The notes under the pieces were generated by a model, which saw nothing but the letters and a program-made list of their open reading frames with translations, did not search any database and was not told the DNA's origin. DNA of 64,000 nt, taken from contig CAXXRP010000003.1 in NCBI GenBank assembly GCA_963662375.2, positions 62,001-126,000 on the forward strand, given 5' to 3'. Numbering within the stretch: the first letter of the stretch is position 1; every line of letters begins with the position of its first letter. Positions 55,718 through 64,000 of this stretch are shown one piece after another. This stretch comes from UBA11612 sp963662375. Its GTDB lineage: Bacteria; Pseudomonadota; Alphaproteobacteria; Rhodospirillales; Rhodospirillaceae. A program made the position numbers and the translations under genes.

Positions 55718-56093
55718 GTTCCGTAATATATAGATTCGGCAAATGCCAGCGCTCAGTGAAGTACGACGACGCTAAGTTCTTGTCCTATTCAGGGTGATCC
55801 GCATTCCTCGTGCTAAAAATCATACTTTCACTGGGTAAAAATCGTGCAATTCCCGTGCAGCCACCGTGCAAAGGGTATGCCGGGCCCGCGTAATCCGCAC
55901 GGTTGAACCTCTCTAGAACCCAGGAATACTGCTGGTTTCACCGTTCGAGAGAGCCGGTTTTGGCGCGTAAATCGCCTGGCGAACCGCCGCTGCGGGAGCA
56001 CCGAACCGTGTCGTGGGCGCCCGCGAATGGATTTCTGCCTTCCCTAGTGTCCGGGATAGGATAGCGGCGGTTGATCTTGGGGAGGACGGGGCC
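55718..56093. other. Intergenic between divergent regulator and exported protein genes
   Basis: 376 bases without a recognisable gene. It should contain the promoters of both divergent neighbours. GTGCA occurs three times near 55844-55870. Confidence 0.4.
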
Positions 56094-58224
56094 ATGAAAA
56101 AAACAATTCATCACGGCGCTATTTGCATCAAGCTGTTTAACTGGATTGTTTGGCGCGGGTCTAGCCGCGGTTGAAATCGACGCCGACGATATCGGCGGGG
56201 TCGTCAGTGGACCTAACGGTCCCGAAGCTGGTGTGTGGGTCGTTGCCGAAACCCTCGACTTTGCTACCAAGCATATCAAGATTGTCGTTACCGACGAACA
56301 AGGCCGCTACGTGATCCCCGATTTGCCTGCGGCGACGTATTCGGTGTTCGTGCGCGGCTACGGATTGAAAGAGTCAACCTTCAAAGAATCGAAACCGGGT
56401 ACGAACCTCGACTTCTCCGTTGAATCGCAAAGCGATCCCCAAGCCGCTGCGCAAATTTACCCGGCCAACTATTGGTTCTCTTTGATTCAGCCCCCGGGCG
56501 AAAGCGAGTTCCCGGGAACCGGACCCGAGGGTAACGGCATCAATCCCGGCTTCACGCGGCAGCAGCACTGGATGGGGCATCTGAAAGAGAACTGTCACTA
56601 CTGCCACCAGCAAGGCACCAAAGCCATGCGCGAAGTGGCGGGCGCCGATAAGATCGAAGCGTGGGATCAGCGCCTGAAAATGGAGCGCCCTGCGGGCGAT
56701 CCGACGGTGGGTGTTCACGGTCCCCGTTATGCGTCGACCATGATGAACAACATGACGCGGTTTGGGCGCCAACGCGGATTTTCCATGTTCGCTGACTGGT
56801 CAACGCGCATTGACAATGGCGCATTGCCGCCTGAAAAACCGCCAAGGCCCAGCGATGCCGAGCGTAACGTTTTGATCATCTTGTGGGATTGGGCCGAGGG
56901 CCATTTCATCCACGACGAAGCCGCCTCGGACAAGCGCGACCCGACGGTGAACGGTGGCGGCCCGGTGTACGGCGTCGATACGTTGCAAGGTTACCTCGCG
57001 ATCCTCGATCCGGACACGCACGAAAACACACTCATGCCTGTCCCCGGCTTTGAGACGGATCACTTGGCCACCGGCGTGTCGGTTCACAATCCTATGCTCG
57101 ATCATAAGGGCCGCGTGTGGATGACCATGCTTAGCGGCGAGGGCGTGCCGCTTGCGTCCTACGAGGATGGGAGCAACAAGTTCTTCGCCTACTATCCGAA
57201 CGGGGCTAAGGCCACGCGGCGTATTTCACTCTACGACCCGGCGACAAACAAAATCAAACTGGTGCCGGTGTGCTTTAGTAACCACCACATCAATTTCGGC
57301 TACGATGCCGATAACACGGTGTATTTCAGCGGCGATTCAAATGTCGTCGGTTGGATGAATCTGCGCGTTTATGACGAAACCAAGGACTCTGAAAAGGCAA
57401 TGGGCTGGTGCCCGATGGTGCTGGATACTAACTCCGCCGGCAAAATCGATCCCGACCGTGCGGTGTGGAATCAACCTGAGGGCAATAACGTTGTGATGGA
57501 AGATCCCAGCAAGGACACCCATATTTGTGGGTTCCCCTATGGTCTCAATATCAGTCCTGCGGACGATTCCATATGGTACGCTAAACACCGGCCTTACGTG
57601 CCGAGCGCCCTGGTGCGTGTCGAACGCGGTGCCCGCCCGCCTGAAACCTGCAAGACTGAATACTATGAACCGCCGTTGTTGCCGTCCGGCGATTATGCTG
57701 CTTATAACGCACGCGGCGTTGATATGGATTCAAAGGGCGTGGCTTGGGTTGCCTTCGGGTCCGGCCAACTCGGCAAGTTCGACCGTTCGAAGTGCAAGGT
57801 GCGCAACGGTCCGAATGCCTTGGGCCAGCAGTGTCCCGAAGGCTGGACGCTTTATTACACACCCGGCCCCAAAATCAGCGGCCAGGAGTCCGGCAGCGCT
57901 GATTGGCACTATTTGACCTGGGTAGACCTGCACAACACGTTGGGCCTTGGCAAAGACATTCCGATCCTTCCTGGGAGCAACTCCGATTCACTTCTGGCGT
58001 TCCTGCCGGATAAAGAGGAGTGGGTTGTAGTGCGCGTGCCCTATCCCATGGGATTTTACACCCGCGGTCTCGACGGTCGTATCGATGATGTAAACGGCGG
58101 ATGGAAAGGCCGCGGCGTGTGGGCCGACTACGGCGAGGTGCCGCTATGGCACCAGGAGGACGGCTTTGGTGCTTTCGGCACGATGGTGCAATTCCAGGTA
58201 CGCCCCGACCCTCTGGCGCATTAA
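56094..58224 (+). CDS. Exported carboxypeptidase-regulatory/CxxCH protein, A7-run frameshift in signal peptide
   Basis: About 709 residues if one A is removed from the A7 run at 56097-56103. The ATG at 56094 has GGAGGA 8 bases upstream. Reading then gives a signal peptide MKKQFITALFASSCLTGLFG. The mature part starts with a carboxypeptidase regulatory-like domain (GVVSGPNGPEAGVWVVAET, YVIPDLPAATYSVFVRGYG). A single CxxCH (ENCHYCHQQG) suggests one covalent heme. A propeller-like region follows, with repeats such as NHHINFGYDADNTVYFSGDS and RGVDMDSKGVAWVAFG. The family is exported and likely redox-active, of unknown substrate. As given, the start and the body are in different frames. Confidence 0.8.
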
Positions 58225-58234
58225 GAGAAGTGAG

Positions 58235-59401
58235 TTAGCGCAGCGCCTGGAGAATGCTGACGTAGTTGGCAACACCCGCGCCGCCCATGTTGAAGATACC
58301 GGCAAGCTCAGCGTCTTTCACTTGAATGCCGCCGGCTTCTCCACGCACCTGCATGGCTTGCAAGACGTGCATGGATACGCCGGTCGCACCAATGGGGTGG
58401 CCTTTGGCTTTTAGGCCGCCAGACGCGTTCACCGGCAGTTTGCCGTCTTTATAGACCCAGCCTTCCTCGACCGCTTTGTAGCCTTCGCCAGGTTTGGTGA
58501 GCCCCATGGCTTCGTATTCCATCAACTCGGCCACGGTAAAGCAGTCGTGAGTTTCCACGACGTCCAAATCCAAAAGTTCGAGACCTGCACTTTCCAGTCC
58601 CTGCGCCCATGCGCGCTGCGCACCCTCGAGGCCGGTCATATCGCGGCGGCTCATGGGTAAGTAGTCGTTGACCTGCGCCATGCCGCGCACGGCGACGGCT
58701 TTCTCGGCCGAAAGCGCAACATCGCTGTTGGTAATGACTGCCGCAACAACGCCGTCGGAGATGAGAGAGCAGTCCGTGCGCCGGAGGGGCCCCGCTACGA
58801 GCGGATTTTTCTCGGAAACGTTCCGGCAGAACTCAAATGTGAGCGCTTTTTGCATCTGCGCGCGGGGGTTGTTCAAGGCATTTTCGTGATTTTTCACGGC
58901 AATTTTCGCAATGGTGTCCGACCGGTCACCGTACTTTTGAAAGTATGAATTGGCGATCTGCCCGAACACGCCTGTGAAGCCGCCCTTGATACCCGCTTCT
59001 TCCTCGACATAACAAGCGTGCAGAAGGTTATTGCCCGCTTGAACGGCATCAAGGTGCGTCATTTTCTCGACGCCGACCACTAAAGAAATTTTGCTGTTGT
59101 GTGCGCGGATCGAATTAACGGCCGCGTGAACTGCCGCGCTGCCTGTAGCACAGGCATTTTCAATGCGTGTGGCGCGTTTGAATCGAAGGTCAGGATCGGC
59201 GGACAATACCAGGGAAGCGGCAAAATCTTGCTCGGAAAATCCTGAATTGAAATGGCCGATAAATATGTCATCGACGTCCGCTGCCGCAACTCCGGCATCA
59301 TCAAGCGCGCCGCGCGCAGCCTTTACGATGAGCTGCTCCAGGCTTTCGTCGTGCAGTTTGCCGAACTTTGAGTGATACCAGCCGGTCAGACACGCGGTCA
59401 T
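58235..59401 (-). CDS. Thiolase family protein (acetyl-CoA acetyltransferase/SCP2 type)
   Basis: 388 residues. Active-site Cys in RIENACATGSAAVHAA, second-site residues in VVETHDCFTVAELMEYEAMG and GGLKAKGHPIGATGVSMH, and the C-terminal GIFNMGGAGVANYVSIL. The HDCFT pattern and lack of the C-terminal CxG put it nearer the SCP2-thiolase group, used in sterol side-chain or branched acyl-CoA cleavage. It converges with the 56094 gene with only 10 bases between. Confidence 0.9.
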   Translation of the reverse strand: MTACLTGWYHSKFGKLHDESLEQLIVKAARGALDDAGVAAADVDDIFIGHFNSGFSEQDFAASLVLSADPDLRFKRATRIENACATGSAAVHAAVNSIRAHNSKISLVVGVEKMTHLDAVQAGNNLLHACYVEEEAGIKGGFTGVFGQIANSYFQKYGDRSDTIAKIAVKNHENALNNPRAQMQKALTFEFCRNVSEKNPLVAGPLRRTDCSLISDGVVAAVITNSDVALSAEKAVAVRGMAQVNDYLPMSRRDMTGLEGAQRAWAQGLESAGLELLDLDVVETHDCFTVAELMEYEAMGLTKPGEGYKAVEEGWVYKDGKLPVNASGGLKAKGHPIGATGVSMHVLQAMQVRGEAGGIQVKDAELAGIFNMGGAGVANYVSILQALR

Positions 59402-59593
59402 AGAACTTCCTCCTGCAACTGGAGCGCCATACTAGACGCGTTCCATGCTTCTATATGTGAGATAATGCCGCATTTATCACGCCCCACGCTCCCTTAATTT
59501 GCGTGAGAGGTACGGTAAATACGCATAGCCCCGCGTCCTTGCTCACACGAAATATCCCACAATAACAAATCAATAAGACCCCCACAGTAGCAC

Positions 59594-61432
59594 CTACGAT
59601 TCAGGGTGCCACGCTGCGCCGGCCTTCTCGACGCGCTGGCGAACCTGATTTTGTTGCTGAAGCAACACGGGCGGTACGCGTCCGCTAAAGCGTTCGAACA
59701 ACGTCGTTTGGTCGTCGATCTCGCGCAATGCCGACGATTGGTCAATTTCCATCAGAGCATCGAACGTCGATGCATCGAAGTCCATGCCGTCCCAGTTGAG
59801 ATCCGAGAACCGAGGCATAAAACCGAACGGACTTTCCACCCCTCCGGCGTGGCCGCGAACGCGACCGATGATCCACTCTAGAGCCCGCATGTTCTGACCG
59901 AACCCCGGCCAGATAAATTTGCCGTTTGAGTCCTTGCGGAACCAATTGACTCGGAAAACCAACGGCGGGTTTTTCACTTTGTCTTTAAGGCTGAGCCAAT
60001 GAGCCCAGTAGTCAGCCATGTTGTAGCCGCAGAACGGCAGCATCGCCATCGGGTCGCGCCGGACGGCTGCCTGGTTCTCCGCTGCTGCCGTTGCTTCCGA
60101 ACCCATGGTCGCGGCAAGGTACACGCCGTGATCCCAGTCGTAGGATTGAAACACGAGCGGAAAGGTGTGGCTCATTCGCCCGCCAAAAATGAAAGCGTTG
60201 ACGGGAACACCCTTGGGGTCGTCCCAAGCGGGATCCAAAGTGGGGCAACTGCCGGCAGGCGCGGTGAACCGGGCATTGGGGTGAGCGGCCGGGCGTCCGC
60301 AGTCGGGTGTCCAGTCATTACCCTGCCAGTCGATTAGATGTGACGGCGCCTCATCGGACATGCCTTCCCACCAGATATCGCCCCCATCGGTGAGCGCGAC
60401 GTTGGTAAAAATAGTGTTGTTGGCGATCAATTTCATGGCGTTGGGATTCGTCTTGTCAGATGTGCCCGGCGCAACGCCAAAGTAGCCTGCTTCTGGATTG
60501 ATGGCGCGAAGTTGGCCGTCCGGCCCGGGTTTAATCCAGGCGATGTCGTCGCCCACCGTCCACGCTTTCCAGCCTTCAAATCCGGTCGGCGGAATGATCA
60601 TCGCCAGATTTGTCTTGCCGCAAGCGCTTGGAAACGCTGCTCCGATATATGTTTTTTCGCCTTGCGGGGACTCTAGTCCCAACAAAAGCATGTGCTCGGC
60701 TAGCCATCCTTCATCGCGGGCCATTACGGAAGCTATGCGAAGTGCAAAACACTTCTTTCCGAGGAGGGCGTTGCCGCCATATCCGCTCCCATAGGACCAA
60801 ATTTCGCGGTCCTCTGGAAACTGCACAATGTATTTTGCGTCAGGATTGCACGGCCAAGGAACGTCTTTTTGTCCGGGCTCGAGCGGCGCACCGACAGAAT
60901 GAATGCAAGGGACAAAGTCACCCTCGTCGCCGAGGATGTCCAAGACCTGTTGGCCCATGCGCGTCATAATACGCATGTTCACGGCGGCATAAGCAGAGTC
61001 GGTGATTTGCACACCGATGTGCGCGATGTCCGACCCCAACGGGCCCATACTGAAGGGAACGACATACATGGTACGCCCACACATGCACCCCGTGAACAAC
61101 CCGCGAAGAGTCTTTCTCATTTCCGTTGGGTCGGCCCAGTTATTGGTGGGGCCGGCATCGCTCTCGGTCTTGCTACATATAAAGGTGCGGTGTTCGACGC
61201 GGGCAACATCTCCTGGGTGGGATCTGCATAGATAGGATCCAGGGCGTCTGTCTTCATTGAGTTTTATAAAAGTACCGCCTTGCACCATCTCATCGCAAAG
61301 GCGGTCGTATTCGTCCTGTGTTCCGTCGCACCAATGAATTTGATCCGGCTGACACAGGGCCGCCATTTCTTCTATGAGGGTGTTCAGTTTGCTGTTGCTT
61401 GCGCTTTGCATGCGTACGTTGGTATTGGGCAT
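59594..61432 (-). CDS. pckG: Phosphoenolpyruvate carboxykinase (GTP)
   Basis: 612 residues. Converts oxaloacetate and GTP to phosphoenolpyruvate, the entry to gluconeogenesis; cytoplasmic. Features of the GTP class are LCRSHPGDVARVEHRTFICS, RGLFTGCMCGRTMYVVPFSM, the P-loop AAFPSACGKTNLAM with the hyper-reactive Cys, and the metal motif VGDDIAWIK. The start at 61432 gives MPNTNVRMQSASNSKLNTLI; an internal ATG at 61411 is an alternative. Many Proteobacteria use the ATP enzyme, so the GTP type is informative. The 340 bases upstream (61433-61772) hold no gene. Confidence 0.95.
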   Translation of the reverse strand: MPNTNVRMQSASNSKLNTLIEEMAALCQPDQIHWCDGTQDEYDRLCDEMVQGGTFIKLNEDRRPGSYLCRSHPGDVARVEHRTFICSKTESDAGPTNNWADPTEMRKTLRGLFTGCMCGRTMYVVPFSMGPLGSDIAHIGVQITDSAYAAVNMRIMTRMGQQVLDILGDEGDFVPCIHSVGAPLEPGQKDVPWPCNPDAKYIVQFPEDREIWSYGSGYGGNALLGKKCFALRIASVMARDEGWLAEHMLLLGLESPQGEKTYIGAAFPSACGKTNLAMIIPPTGFEGWKAWTVGDDIAWIKPGPDGQLRAINPEAGYFGVAPGTSDKTNPNAMKLIANNTIFTNVALTDGGDIWWEGMSDEAPSHLIDWQGNDWTPDCGRPAAHPNARFTAPAGSCPTLDPAWDDPKGVPVNAFIFGGRMSHTFPLVFQSYDWDHGVYLAATMGSEATAAAENQAAVRRDPMAMLPFCGYNMADYWAHWLSLKDKVKNPPLVFRVNWFRKDSNGKFIWPGFGQNMRALEWIIGRVRGHAGGVESPFGFMPRFSDLNWDGMDFDASTFDALMEIDQSSALREIDDQTTLFERFSGRVPPVLLQQQNQVRQRVEKAGAAWHPES

Positions 61433-61772
61433 CTTAAGATTAGTTCCCGTACGGCGGCCGGTAGGACCTGTCAAAATCCCCCATCGCGCAGGGGACCTGC
61501 TCTCGCTTGAGGCACGTCTTTCGCACTCCACGGGAGGACGTGCAAGCAGGGATTTTGTCTGCGGTAGATATACTGCGGATGCGCGCACACCGCACCGCGT
61601 TGCGCCTACATGCAAGCGATATGTCCGATTAAATTGCTGCGACGCACACCATTATCCACAGTCTACCACGCGCCATGCCGTGATCGCTGTGATCTGCGGC
61701 CCATGCAAAAATCTCGTCTCGTGGTGGAGCTCGAAGTCCTGATGTGCCGCGCATTCTGTGCGCGCTGTGTGG

Positions 61773-62111
61773 CTAAAGTGCGCTACCCCCGCGTTCTCCT
61801 GTGCGGATGCGGACCACTTCGCTTATTGGTGAGACAAATATCTTACCGTCGCCAATTTTTCCGCTTTTAGCAACTTGGGAAATTGCGTCGATGGCGGCTT
61901 CTACCTGGCCGTCATCTAGCACAACATCGATCTTCACTTTCGGTAAAAGGTCAACGACGTATTCGGCGCCCCTATAAAGTTCGGTGTGGCCCTTTTGTCG
62001 GCCAAACCCTTTCACTTCATGAACTGTCAGGCCTTGGATCCCCAGATCGTTCAGCGCCTTTTTCACGTCATCCAATTTGAACGGCCGAATAATCGCTTCG
62101 ATCTTCTGCAT
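61773..62111 (-). CDS. glnK: Nitrogen regulatory protein P-II
   Basis: 112 residues, standard length. T-loop RGAEYVVDLLPKVK with Tyr51, the uridylylation site; N-terminal MQKIEAIIRPFKLDDVKKAL; C-terminal GDGKIFVSPISEVVRIRTGE with the ATP/2-oxoglutarate-binding residues. It senses nitrogen, carbon and energy state and blocks the ammonium channel when nitrogen is ample. It lies downstream of amtB, the reverse of the common glnK-amtB order, with 190 bases between. I assign GlnK rather than GlnB because of the amtB linkage. Confidence 0.95.
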   Translation of the reverse strand: MQKIEAIIRPFKLDDVKKALNDLGIQGLTVHEVKGFGRQKGHTELYRGAEYVVDLLPKVKIDVVLDDGQVEAAIDAISQVAKSGKIGDGKIFVSPISEVVRIRTGERGGSAL

Positions 62112-62301
62112 TTTGCGGTCTCCCCTTCAGGATATTTTGATTGCAATACACGTCAGTGGAACAATTGACTTCCTCGCATCGCACCCACAATTCTAAATCC
62201 CATCGAGCATACTCTCTATTACCATGTGTCGCGGATGGGACCCGTTGCAAGGTTGCCGCGGAAATGAAGGCTTTTCTTTATCCCCGCGGCCGCAGTCGAT
62301 G

Positions 62302-63726
62302 TTAGCTCACAACCTCGCCATGGAGATTGATGTCCAACCCTTGGCGTTCGGCGTCCTGGTCAACGCGAAGTCCGACGATTACATCCACGAGCTTTAGCAG
62401 GATGAAAGTAATTATGGCGCAGTACCCTATGGTCACGGCGATGCCGTAGAGCTGTGTCACCACTTGTCCACCGTTACCCTCTAGAAGGCCCGGCGTTCCG
62501 CCAATGGCCTCGACAGCAAATACGCCGGTCAGTATTACGCCAACGGTCCCACTCACGGCGTGAATACCGAAGACGTCAAGACTATCATCGTAGCCCAGTG
62601 CCATTTTCATCGAGGTGGACGCGAAATAACAAGCGACCCCGGCGGCGAGGCCGATGCATAGGGCTCCCGTCGGATCGACATAACCCGACGCTGGTGTGAT
62701 GGCCCCCAGCCCGGCAATGGCTCCGCTAATGATGCCAAGGACGCTCGGCTTGCCTTTGCGTACCCATTCCATAAACATCCACGCAAGACCTGCAGTGGCT
62801 GTTGAAATCTGAGTCACAGCCATAGCCATGCCCGCACCGGCGCCCGCACTCACCGCTGAGCCAGCGTTGAACCCGAACCAGCCCACCCACAGCAAGGACG
62901 CGCCAGCGACGCTGAGGACGAGATTATGCGGTGGCAGCGGTTCACTGCCATAGCCCAGGCGTTTGCCCAACACGAGAGCTCCGACAAGTCCGGCAACACC
63001 CGCATTGATGTGGACAACGGTGCCGCCGGCAAAGTCGAGGACACCCGCGTTGGCTAGAAAGCCGCCGCCCCATACCCAATGCGCGATGGGGGAGTAAACG
63101 AGGAGGCTCCAACCTGTCATGAACAAAATTAGAGCTGAGAATTTCATGCGGTCGGCAAAAGCGCCAACGATCAGCACCGCCGTGATAATGGCAAATGTCA
63201 TCTGGAAGGTCATGAATACTGACTCGGGGATAGTGCCAGAAAGCGATTCAAGCGTCATACCGCTGAGGAAGGTTCTGTCAAGATCACCAATGATGACCGA
63301 CCCACCGGAAAAGGCAAAGCTGTAACCAGCAATCATCCATAGGACGGTAACTAGGCAGGTGATGGCAAAGCATTGCATCGCCATGGCCAATACATTCTTT
63401 TTGCGTACCATCCCGCCGTAAAACAATACCAAACCCGGGATTGTCATCAGGAGAACGAGGGCGGTGGATGTTAACATCCAGGCTGTGTCGCCCGTGTCCA
63501 AGGTTGGTTCGGGTTCTTCTGCTGCTGCGGGAACTGCACTGGCCGGCGCTTCGGCCGCCATCGCTGCGGGTTGTTCCACTTGCATTTCGTCAGCAGATTC
63601 CTCGGGCGCGACCACGGTTTCAGCCTCTTGGGCCCAAACGCTGACTGGCGAGAAGGTCGGAATAAATAAAAGGAACAACACGACGGCCCACGCCAGGGCT
63701 GCAACTGACATCTTCAATAGTTTCAT
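62302..63726 (-). CDS. amtB: Ammonium transporter AmtB
   Basis: 474 residues with a signal-like leader and an Ala/Pro/Glu-rich extension (residues 30-75) before eleven membrane segments. Landmarks are MTIPGLVLFYGGMVRKKN, the Amt signature DFAGGTVVHINAGVAGLVGA with pore His, GWFGFNAGSA, and the second pore His in FGIHAVSGTVGVILTG. AGGAG lies 8 bases before the ATG at 63726. A sigma-54 promoter is visible upstream (63884-63899). The channel conducts ammonium into the cell under nitrogen limitation and is gated by the P-II protein encoded next. Confidence 0.95.
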   Translation of the reverse strand: MKLLKMSVAALAWAVVLFLLFIPTFSPVSVWAQEAETVVAPEESADEMQVEQPAAMAAEAPASAVPAAAEEPEPTLDTGDTAWMLTSTALVLLMTIPGLVLFYGGMVRKKNVLAMAMQCFAITCLVTVLWMIAGYSFAFSGGSVIIGDLDRTFLSGMTLESLSGTIPESVFMTFQMTFAIITAVLIVGAFADRMKFSALILFMTGWSLLVYSPIAHWVWGGGFLANAGVLDFAGGTVVHINAGVAGLVGALVLGKRLGYGSEPLPPHNLVLSVAGASLLWVGWFGFNAGSAVSAGAGAGMAMAVTQISTATAGLAWMFMEWVRKGKPSVLGIISGAIAGLGAITPASGYVDPTGALCIGLAAGVACYFASTSMKMALGYDDSLDVFGIHAVSGTVGVILTGVFAVEAIGGTPGLLEGNGGQVVTQLYGIAVTIGYCAIITFILLKLVDVIVGLRVDQDAERQGLDINLHGEVVS

Positions 63727-63883
63727 CGAGTGATCTCCTGCATCTAAAAAGTTTTTTCTTGGGACTATTTCTAAACGGATAAACCTCGTGGCGTAGGTAT
63801 GAGCAGTCCAGATCACGCTTCCCAAAACGGAATTTAAGATGCTCGGGGACTGACCAGTCACACACTTACTCTTGAGTACCTGA

Positions 63884-63899
63884 TGCAAGGTGTGTGCCA
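63884..63899 (-). promoter_or_regulatory. Sigma-54 promoter of amtB-glnK
   Basis: On the minus strand the sequence is TGGCACACACCTTGCA, an exact match to TGGCAC-N5-TTGCA, with GG and GC at the required spacing. Transcription would start near 63873, leaving a leader of about 147 bases to the amtB ATG. NtrC control is expected from known amtB regulation; the activator sites would lie toward or beyond the window end. Confidence 0.85.
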
Positions 63900-64000
63900 T
63901 TCGCACGGTACTCTGGCTATGAGTCGTGGAAGCAGACTAAGGACAACTGCGTAAACTCTAGTGAATCTAGGTAGATCACTGCTTTAGGCGGGAGAGAAGA

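Noticed and set aside
55800..56093. tRNA or other RNA gene in the gap before the CxxCH protein
   Set aside because: No cloverleaf, T-loop GGTTCGA box or conserved RNA motif could be read.
62112..62301. Sigma-54 promoter between amtB and glnK
   Set aside because: GGCAACCTTGC is present but the GG-to-GC spacing is too short for the consensus.

Overview
The window looks like a proteobacterial chromosome segment, most likely alphaproteobacterial. That is an inference from the gene set: GTP-type PEP carboxykinase, an AmtB with a long Ala/Pro/Glu leader, a P-II protein, a DUF6491 protein, a YeeE/YedE sulfur transporter and many exported Tat or Sec proteins. It is moderately GC-rich and gene order is mosaic. 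About twenty genes are broken, truncated or fused, and three insertion-sequence loci are present, so the region reads as a genome in active decay and rearrangement. Some of the single-base frameshifts, especially two in A7 runs, could be sequencing errors; the large truncations cannot.

Layout. 1-5.7 kb: end of a carbamoyltransferase, a threonine-synthase-like enzyme, an IS6 relic, a frameshifted SDR, a frameshifted acyl-CoA synthetase and a dienelactone-hydrolase stub. 6-11 kb: FMN-binding protein, DUF1552 protein, an unrecognised exported protein and an amidase lipoprotein preceded by a (CAGA)n tract. 11-16 kb: Sel1 lipoprotein, universal stress protein, rhodanese, ModE-like remnant, YeeE/YedE transporter, and a tusA remnant cut by an IS3-family element. 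16-25.3 kb: two tandem stand-alone DUF4392 (D-glutamate-cyclase-like) genes divergent from a complete peptide ABC transporter operon, followed by truncated hydantoinase/oxoprolinase and carbamoyl-amino-acid hydrolase genes.

25.5-31.7 kb: an exported-protein cassette (NTF2-like, unrecognised exported paralogue, DUF1592-family protein with a CxxCH motif, DUF1552, three-repeat PF03640 protein). It mirrors the smaller 6.5-9.1 kb set and is the best candidate for an undescribed system. 31.7-36.3 kb: transporter, DUF1501 and AtuA remnants around an IS21 element. 36.4-46.7 kb: DUF6491 and Sel1 proteins, a fatty-acid/sterol-type beta-oxidation group (SDR remnant, two acyl-CoA dehydrogenases, internally deleted SDR), DsbA-like protein, exported methyltransferase, a hydrolase fused to an IS end, GST, truncated LLM flavoenzyme, NHL lipoprotein and an enoyl-CoA hydratase remnant.

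46.7-64 kb: TPR glycosyltransferase-like protein and a glycosyltransferase, a PQQ-dehydrogenase pseudogene with a cupredoxin tail, an ABC-2 exporter, exported creatininase-like protein, Sel1 protein, BlaI-type regulator, an exported carboxypeptidase-regulatory/CxxCH protein, thiolase, PEP carboxykinase, and an amtB-glnK nitrogen module with a clear sigma-54 promoter.
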